Made by a program: the position numbers and the translations under genes
The notes under the pieces: model-generated
Databases searched by the model: none
What the model was told of the DNA's origin: nothing
The model's input: only the letters and a program-made list of their open reading frames with translations
Shown here: positions 1 through 4,597 of the stretch, piece by piece
Numbering within the stretch: position 1 is the first letter of the stretch
Layout of the letters: the number at the start of each line of letters is the position of its first letter
Origin: Thermoplasmata archaeon
Lineage (GTDB): Archaea; Thermoplasmatota; Thermoplasmata; Lutacidiplasmatales; UBA184
Assembly (NCBI GenBank): GCA_021823085.1
Contig: JAKAPG010000098.1
Span: forward strand, 1 to 6,236
Direction: 5' to 3'
DNA length: 6,236 bases

Positions 1-995
1 GGATCAACGTCGAGGTCGAGGGCGCGCGCATCTTCTCTCCCAGCGAGAAGGCCTTCGAGATCAACGAGAAGCACGCCGGCAATGAGGTCGGCTACGTCGT
101 CGAGCGTGACGGGTTCGACAAGGCGCTCGCGATCGACGCCGCGAACGCGGGCACCGAGATCCGGCTCAAGACGGCCGCGACCGGGATTCTGAAGGAAGGC
201 GGCAGGGTCGTCGGCGCCCGGGTCAAGCAGTTCGGTGAACCGTTCGAGATACGGGCGACCGTGACCGTCGGCGCTGACGGGTTCGAGAGCCAAGTCGGCC
301 GATGGGCGGGCCTTCCCACCAACATCGCCATGCGCGACATGGATACCTGCCTCCAGTACCGCATGACGAACGTCGACTGCGATACCCGTTACTGCGACTT
401 CTACCTCGGTGAGGTCGCCCCGGGCGGCTACGTCTGGGTCTTCCCGAAGGCGGACGGGCTCGCGAACGTTGGGATCGGCGTCCAGCTCAGCAAGGTGAAG
501 GGGATCGCGGACCCTCGCAAGTACCTCGACGCGTGGATCGCGAAGCACCCGGCCTACGCGAAGGGCAAGACGATCGACGTCGTCGGCGGCGGGGTCTCGA
601 TATCGCAGCCGGTGAAGCAGTCGGTCACCGACGGGCTCATGCTCGTGGGGGACGCGGCGCGCATGATCGACCCGCTCACGGGCGGCGGCATCGCGAACGG
701 GTGCATCGCAGGGAAGATCTGCGGCGAGGTCGCGGCCCAAGCGGTCCACGCGGGGGATGCCTCGCGCGGTTTCCTCGACCGCTACGAGAAGGGGTGGCGG
801 TCGAAGCTCGAGGAGAAGCTCTACCGCAACTGGTACGCCAAGGAAAAGCTCTGCACGCTCCCGGACGAGACATTCGATAAGATCATCGACGCCCTTCAGG
901 GCGTCCACCTCGAGAAGCTCAGCGTCCACAATATCCTCAAGGCCGTCCACGACAAGTACCCCGAGGTCACGAAGGAGTTCGAGGCGTTCCTCTGA
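1..995 (+). CDS. Geranylgeranyl reductase (digeranylgeranylglycerophospholipid reductase family), 5'-truncated
   Basis: This FAD flavoprotein would saturate the isoprenoid chains of archaeal membrane lipids, acting at the membrane surface. The first full codon is at base 3, and 330 residues are visible before the TGA at 993-995. Family members are about 390-400 residues, so roughly the first 65, including the N-terminal GxGxxG dinucleotide-binding turn, lie outside the window. Numbering visible residues from base 3, the second FAD motif VGADG is at 89-93. The family signature YxWxFP-x8-GxG is complete: YVWVFP at 143-148, then GIG after eight residues. The FAD-binding GDAARMIDPLTGGGI is at 216-230. 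The C-terminal part is helical and charged, ending in EFEAFL. Overall resemblance to the Thermoplasma enzyme is strong. Other members of this oxidoreductase superfamily reduce chlorophyll side chains or menaquinone, so the exact lipid substrate is inferred. A good Shine-Dalgarno sequence 15 bases after the stop suggests co-transcription with the next gene. Confidence 0.93.
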   Translation, partial: INVEVEGARIFSPSEKAFEINEKHAGNEVGYVVERDGFDKALAIDAANAGTEIRLKTAATGILKEGGRVVGARVKQFGEPFEIRATVTVGADGFESQVGRWAGLPTNIAMRDMDTCLQYRMTNVDCDTRYCDFYLGEVAPGGYVWVFPKADGLANVGIGVQLSKVKGIADPRKYLDAWIAKHPAYAKGKTIDVVGGGVSISQPVKQSVTDGLMLVGDAARMIDPLTGGGIANGCIAGKICGEVAAQAVHAGDASRGFLDRYEKGWRSKLEEKLYRNWYAKEKLCTLPDETFDKIIDALQGVHLEKLSVHNILKAVHDKYPEVTKEFEAFL

Positions 996-1010
996 GGACG
1001 CTTCGGAACC

Positions 1011-1016
1011 GGAGGT
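1011..1016 (+). promoter_or_regulatory. Shine-Dalgarno GGAGGT before the 1020 gene
   Basis: GGAGGT is a perfect match to the anti-Shine-Dalgarno end of archaeal 16S rRNA. It sits only three bases before the ATG at 1020, which is tighter than usual. It is the clearest ribosome-binding site in the window and supports translation of this gene from within a message shared with the reductase upstream. Confidence 0.6.
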
Positions 1017-1019
1017 AGG

Positions 1020-1646
1020 ATGCCCGGAGCGCCCAACCGACCACCGGAAACGAAGGCCCCGCCTCCGGTCCCCAGCGTGGATGCTCCCGAGCTGCGCGTG
1101 CTCCGCCGCCTCGCACCGAGCCGGATCGCGCTCAACCTCGACGTCTGGCGGGGCGCACCGAACCATGAGCTCGTGGATCCGCTCGAGCGGGCCGAGGCGG
1201 CGTACGGCCGGAAGGACTGGCACGAGGCCGAGAACCAGCTCGACCGCCTTTCGATACGGTTCCACGAGCCGCGCTGGCCGACCCTACCCGAACCGTTCCG
1301 CCAGCTCCGTGTGCCGATCCCGCCGCCGCATCCGCCGCAGTGGGACCCAGAGTTCCACGCTTCGCCCGGGGAGAAGGAGGTGATCAAGGCCCGCAGGACT
1401 GCCGAGACCCAGGCCGCTCTCGTGGTCGCCTCGCTCGCGTGGGCGAAGGCGAAGGGGATCGACGTGGGGGACTTCGAGACAAAGTCGGAGTCCGCTCGGG
1501 CGGCGTTCGCCGCCGGGGGACCCGTCGAGGACCTCTACGCCGTGATCGACCCGATATGGGAGGCGTTGCACGCCCGGATCCCGATGCCGAGGTCGGCGGC
1601 CGCCCGGCCGAGTCCGACGCCGACCGTCCGATCCGAAGAGGCGTAG
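1020..1646 (+). CDS. Uncharacterised helical protein with TPR-like helix pairs
   Basis: I do not recognise this 208-residue protein. The ATG at 1020 follows a GGAGGT. Residues 1-23 are rich in Pro and Ala and probably disordered. A helix pair follows at 55-77, with the pattern L..AE.AY...D...A...L..L. Residues 84-116 are rich in Pro and aromatic residues (including PIPPPHPPQW at 99-108), suggesting an extended linker or binding surface. A long helix covers about 118-146. A second, looser helix pair lies at 152-183 (ARAAF..GGP.....VIDPIWEAL). The tail is again Pro/Ser/Thr-rich. There is no signal peptide, membrane segment or recognisable catalytic motif, so a cytoplasmic protein-interaction role is plausible but not shown. 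Codon use (GC-rich third positions) matches the neighbours, supporting a real gene. The next gene starts four bases after this stop and carries the same kind of helix pair. Confidence 0.7.
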   Translation: MPGAPNRPPETKAPPPVPSVDAPELRVLRRLAPSRIALNLDVWRGAPNHELVDPLERAEAAYGRKDWHEAENQLDRLSIRFHEPRWPTLPEPFRQLRVPIPPPHPPQWDPEFHASPGEKEVIKARRTAETQAALVVASLAWAKAKGIDVGDFETKSESARAAFAAGGPVEDLYAVIDPIWEALHARIPMPRSAAARPSPTPTVRSEEA

Positions 1647-1650
1647 GGCC

Positions 1651-1989
1651 GTGGGGGCCGATCGGTCCATCGTACGCAAGGACGAGGGAGAGGTCACGAG
1701 CTGGCCGCGGGGCCTCGCGGGATACGTTCCGGCAGGATCGCCGGACCGGGGCCCGCCGCCCGAAGAGGAGGACCGGGTCGCCCAGCGGATCCGCCTCGCG
1801 GCGCGGCTCATCGAATTGCTCCGATCCTCCGGGCGCGAGGACCCGTCCTGGGCCCGCGAGCTGCGGAACGCCGAGACGGCGTACCGTGAACACGATCGCG
1901 CTCGAGCGCGGGACATCGTCGAGCGGTTGATCGGGGCCCTCGGAGCGGCGGCCGAGGTCTTCGGAACGAAAGACCCCGTGACGCGCTAG
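1651..1989 (+). CDS. Small uncharacterised helical protein, probable partner of the preceding gene
   Basis: This is a 112-residue protein of unknown function. The chosen start is the GTG at 1651, four bases after the previous stop, with a weak GAGG at 1638-1641 as a possible ribosome-binding site. Such spacing suggests translational coupling. Residues 1-40 are polar and Pro/Gly-rich. Residues 41-60 form an amphipathic basic helix (RIRLAARLIELL at 46-57). Residues 67-97 form a helix pair, L..AE.AY..HD...A.....RL..AL, that matches the pattern of residues 55-77 in the upstream protein. The two could be diverged duplicates or subunits that pack together. No Cys, His-rich or nucleotide-binding motif is seen. 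Because the N-terminal 40 residues are poorly structured, a start further downstream cannot be excluded, although no better ATG is present. Confidence 0.6.
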   Translation: MGADRSIVRKDEGEVTSWPRGLAGYVPAGSPDRGPPPEEEDRVAQRIRLAARLIELLRSSGREDPSWARELRNAETAYREHDRARARDIVERLIGALGAAAEVFGTKDPVTR

Positions 1990-1990
1990 G

Positions 1991-1998
1991 CTTACAGG
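1991..1998 (+). promoter_or_regulatory. Possible weak TATA box before the DUF1028 gene
   Basis: CTTACAGG is the least GC-rich stretch in the 32-base gap and lies about 28 bases before the ATG at 2022, the right distance for leaderless archaeal transcription. There is no Shine-Dalgarno before that ATG, which fits. The match to the TTTAWA consensus is poor, so this is only a candidate. Confidence 0.25.
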
Positions 1999-2021
1999 CC
2001 CGCTCGGCTCCCTCGGCAACG

Positions 2022-3011
2022 ATGTCGGTTCCTCGGTTCGGGACCTTCTCGATTGTCGCCTATGACCGAGCCCACGCGTCCTGGGGCGTCGCCGTACAAT
2101 CGAAGTTCATCAGCGTCGGCTCGGTCGTCCCTTGGGCCCGGGCGAACGTCGGTGCGCTCGCGACCCAGGCGTTCGCGAACGTCCGCTACGGGCCGGAGGG
2201 ACTCCGGATGCTCGCAAAGGGTCGGTCGGCCGGCGACGTCGTACGGTCGCTGACCGGCGCGGATCCCGGCAAGGACGAGCGCCAACTCGGCGTCGTCGAC
2301 CGGAGGGGAGAGGCGGCCGCATTCACGGGGTCGAAGTGCATGGACTGGGCAGGTCACGAGACGGGGGACGGGTTTGCTTGCCAGGGGAACATCCTGTTCG
2401 GCTCGGCCGTGGTGCAGGCGATGGCCCGGACCTACGAGAGGACGCCGGGCGATCTTCCCGAGCGCCTCATGGCCGCGCTGTCCGCCGGGCAGCGGGAGGG
2501 AGGCGACCGCCGCGGCATGCAGTCCGCCGCGCTCCTGATCGTCCGCGAGAAGGGGGGGTACGACGAAGGGAGCGACCGGTACGTCGACATCCGCGTCGAC
2601 GACCACCCCGCACCGATCGAGGAGCTGAAGCGGATCTTCCGGCTCTACGACCTCACCATGTTGAGCCGGGAGGACCCGGCGACCCTCCTCCCGATCGAGG
2701 GGGATGTCGCGAAGAGCCTCCAGCACGACCTCGGCGTCCTGGGCTACTACCTCGGGCGCCCGAGCGGGGCATGGGACGAGCCGAGCCGGGCGGCATTCCA
2801 GAAATTCGTCCACGAGAACAACTTCGAGAACAAGCTCAGGACCGACGACAAGGTCTGGCCCTCGATCGTTCGCTACCTCGCGGAGACGGCGCAGGCCGAG
2901 GTCGCTCGTCGGACGAGGACGGCGCCGATCCAACCGCACGCGCTCGAGCGAGGACCCGGGGCCGAGCCGGGGGGAAAGCCATCCGGGAAGAAGCCCGCCC
3001 CGTCCAAGTGA
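2022..3011 (+). CDS. DUF1028 family protein with C-terminal putative peptidoglycan-binding-like domain
   Basis: The first 214 or so residues of this 329-residue protein match the DUF1028 family, whose fold is of the Ntn-hydrolase type but whose substrate is unknown. Recognisable blocks are TFSIVAYD (8-15), WGVAVQSKF (21-29), VPWA and ATQAFANVRYG (36-57), RQLGVVD (87-93), DWAGHETGD (108-116), GNILFGSAVVQAMA (122-135), AGQREGGDRRGMQSAAL (155-171) and VDIRVDDHPAPIEEL (188-202). Residues about 226-287 resemble the small helical domain annotated as putative peptidoglycan-binding (SLQ..LG.LGYY.G...G.WDE....AF..F), a known partner of DUF1028. A Lys/Pro/Gly-rich tail follows. No signal peptide is visible, so it is probably cytoplasmic. 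Ntn hydrolases use an N-terminal Thr, Ser or Cys; the conserved Thr is at position 8 here, so seven residues would have to be removed if it is a nucleophile. That is speculation. The stop overlaps the next start as GTGA. Confidence 0.9.
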   Translation: MSVPRFGTFSIVAYDRAHASWGVAVQSKFISVGSVVPWARANVGALATQAFANVRYGPEGLRMLAKGRSAGDVVRSLTGADPGKDERQLGVVDRRGEAAAFTGSKCMDWAGHETGDGFACQGNILFGSAVVQAMARTYERTPGDLPERLMAALSAGQREGGDRRGMQSAALLIVREKGGYDEGSDRYVDIRVDDHPAPIEELKRIFRLYDLTMLSREDPATLLPIEGDVAKSLQHDLGVLGYYLGRPSGAWDEPSRAAFQKFVHENNFENKLRTDDKVWPSIVRYLAETAQAEVARRTRTAPIQPHALERGPGAEPGGKPSGKKPAPSK

Positions 3012-3736
3012 CGGTAACCCTCGCGCGACGGTACGACGACCCTCGGGCCGCCGGGCAGGTCGCCACGGCCATCGGGGCCGACAACCCGAACCACATCCAC
3101 GTGCGCGTAGCCCGTGGGGCCATCGAGATCCGCGTCGCGGCTCCCTCGGCGGCGAGCGCGCGCGCCACGCTCGAGGATCTGATGGCCTGCGTTCAGGCCG
3201 CGGAACGGACGATCGGCCTCGGCCGCGTGCGCCCGCGCGGACGCACGGATCGCGAGCGGCCGATACCGTCAAGAACCGTCCCGAGGTCGGGACGAAAGGT
3301 GGCGGCTCTGGACGAGACGGTGACCCGCGACATCCTCACGCGCGCCCGGACGATCGCCGTCGTCGGGCTCTCGGACAAGGCCGAGCGCGATTCGAACGAG
3401 GTCGCGCGCTACCTGATGTCGAAAGGCTATCGCGTCATCCCCGTCAACCCGATGCTCCCGGAGATCCTGGGGGAACGTTCGTACCCGAGCCTGAGCGCGG
3501 TCCCCGAAAGCATCCCGATCGACATCGTCGACATCTTCCGGCGCAGCGACCGGGTGCCGCCGATCGTGGAGGAGGCGCTCGCGCGAAAGATCCCGACAAT
3601 CTGGCTGCAGCTCGGCGTCGAAAGTCCCGAAGCCGCCGCGAAGGCACGGGCCGGGGGAGCCCATTTCTACCAGAACACGTGCATCATGCAGGACCATCGC
3701 CGACTGGGAATCCCCGCCCGCGCTCCCGGTACGTGA
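3008..3736 (+). CDS. Apparent fusion: Pcc1-like (KEOPS) domain + CoA-binding (YccU-type) domain
   Basis: This single 242-codon frame starts at a GTG that overlaps the previous TGA by four bases, an arrangement typical of translational coupling. Residues 1-72 look like KEOPS subunit Pcc1: a strand, a helix starting DPRAAGQVATAIGADNPN (11-28), two strands (HIHVRVARGAIEIRVAA) and the signature S-A-R-A-T-L-E-D-L (50-58) leading into the final helix. Pcc1 is the dimerising subunit of the complex that helps make t6A in tRNA. Residues 73-97 are an Arg/Pro-rich linker. Residues 102-242 are a CoA_binding_2 Rossmann domain: TIAVVGLSDK (115-124), GYRVIPVNP (140-148), DIVDIFRRSD (172-181), IWLQLGV (198-204) and C225 in NTCIMQDHRRLG. 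The family is thought to bind CoA; its reaction is unknown. No in-frame stop separates the parts. An internal GTG at 3299, with GAGGT at 3283-3287, could give the CoA-binding protein alone. A sequencing frameshift hiding a separate Pcc1 stop is the main alternative. Confidence 0.8.
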   Translation: MTVTLARRYDDPRAAGQVATAIGADNPNHIHVRVARGAIEIRVAAPSAASARATLEDLMACVQAAERTIGLGRVRPRGRTDRERPIPSRTVPRSGRKVAALDETVTRDILTRARTIAVVGLSDKAERDSNEVARYLMSKGYRVIPVNPMLPEILGERSYPSLSAVPESIPIDIVDIFRRSDRVPPIVEEALARKIPTIWLQLGVESPEAAAKARAGGAHFYQNTCIMQDHRRLGIPARAPGT

Positions 3737-3748
3737 TCCACGGAACCG

Positions 3749-4540
3749 ATGGCTGTGCCCGCACGTCCTTCCACGGCGCCGCCGGCGCCTCCGCCTCACC
3801 GGACGGGCGCGTTCCGAGAGGTCGGAACCGTACGGCACGCAAACATCCACGCGCAGCGCTACCGTCTCCGGGGATCGGGGAGAATCACCGGAGAGGTCGA
3901 TGTCGACGAGGCAGAGCTGGACGGTATCGTCTCCGTCTCGGGCCGTTTGACAGCGGATCGGCTCGAGGTCAAGGGAACCCTCGAGGTCGGGGGCGACGTC
4001 ACCGTCCGCGGCACCGTTCGTCTCCGAGGTACCGGTCGGTTCCTGGGCGGGCTCACTGCGGGCGGTCTTACGACCGATGGCCTCGTGCGCATCTCCCAAG
4101 GGGCCCGGGTGACGGGCCCTCTCTCCGCGAAGGGCACGCTCGAGATCGGAGGGGACGCGGTGGCCACGTTGTTCTCTTCGGAGGGCCGGGTGGCGATCGC
4201 AGGCGCCCTCCGGGCGAGCGAGGTCGATACGGTCTTCGAATCGGAGTCCACGCTCGGACCGGTCGAGGCGGCCATCGTCTCGCTCCGGCCCCGGCAACTC
4301 GTCCCGCTTCCCATTGAGGTCCCGGTACTGAACCCGAGAGCGTTCCTGCACGTCGACCGCATCGAGGGCGAGAGGGTCGATCTCGAGGGTGTCGAGGTCG
4401 ACTACGTCAAGGCGTCCCAGATCGTGCTCGGACGGCACTGCCACGTGACCCGGATCGACGGAACGATCGCGAGGAAGGATCCTACGAGCTACGTCGGCTA
4501 CGAGTCGCGCACCCCTCCCCCCCACGGGCTTTCGCGCTGA
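3749..4540 (+). CDS. Bactofilin-like polymer-forming beta-helical protein
   Basis: This 263-residue protein has a Pro/Ala-rich N-terminal tail (1-20), then a long run of short Gly-punctuated strands (about 25-160) with alternating hydrophobic residues, the pattern of a right-handed beta-helix. Two rungs are almost identical: KGTLEVGGDV at 75-84 and KGTLEIGGDA at 128-137. After a break containing VPLPIEVPVLNPRAF, further rungs appear at about 206-244 (VDLEGVEVDYVKASQIVLG, then HCHVTRIDG). The C-terminus is short and polar. The pattern matches proteins annotated as bactofilins or polymer-forming cytoskeletal proteins, which self-assemble without nucleotides and scaffold membrane or envelope functions in bacteria; archaeal versions are little studied. 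There is no signal peptide or membrane helix. The start lies 12 bases after the previous stop, and GTGATC at 3733-3738 could pair with the 16S tail. A generic beta-helix protein with another role is the alternative. Confidence 0.65.
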   Translation: MAVPARPSTAPPAPPPHRTGAFREVGTVRHANIHAQRYRLRGSGRITGEVDVDEAELDGIVSVSGRLTADRLEVKGTLEVGGDVTVRGTVRLRGTGRFLGGLTAGGLTTDGLVRISQGARVTGPLSAKGTLEIGGDAVATLFSSEGRVAIAGALRASEVDTVFESESTLGPVEAAIVSLRPRQLVPLPIEVPVLNPRAFLHVDRIEGERVDLEGVEVDYVKASQIVLGRHCHVTRIDGTIARKDPTSYVGYESRTPPPHGLSR

Positions 4541-4567
4541 GCTCGGCGGTGCCCGGCTACCGCGCCG

Positions 4568-4575
4568 CTTTATTC
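4568..4575 (+). promoter_or_regulatory. TATA box for leaderless ileS transcription
   Basis: CTTTATTC is a clear AT-rich island in very GC-rich surroundings and matches archaeal box A. Its centre is about 26 bases before the ATG at 4598, so transcription should begin at or next to the start codon. No Shine-Dalgarno sequence precedes that ATG, which also fits a leaderless mRNA. It lies in the 57-base gap 4541-4597. Confidence 0.65.
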
Positions 4576-4597
4576 GCGGGCGAGAGTGCGGACCGCC

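Noticed and set aside
2552..2558. Run of seven G as a possible frameshift in DUF1028
   Set aside because: Family motifs continue in the same frame on both sides (QSAAL before, VDIRVDDHP after), so no indel is needed.
2132..3007. Upstream extension of the Pcc1/CoA-binding frame through the DUF1028 gene
   Set aside because: The frame stays open only because of base composition. The DUF1028 motifs are in another frame, and the GTG at 3008 is the natural start.
1992..3272. Open frame of 426 codons on the minus strand
   Set aside because: It is antisense to the well-supported DUF1028 gene; its translation is low-complexity Arg/Pro-rich with no motif.
2704..4317. Long + strand frame spanning three genes
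   Set aside because: It crosses the end of DUF1028, the fusion gene and the bactofilin-like gene in the wrong frame, and its composition is Arg/Ser/Gly-rich without domains.
4517..4523. Run of seven C near the end of the bactofilin-like gene
   Set aside because: An indel could alter only the last few residues, and the frame ends soon after in a normal stop. There is no sign of damage.
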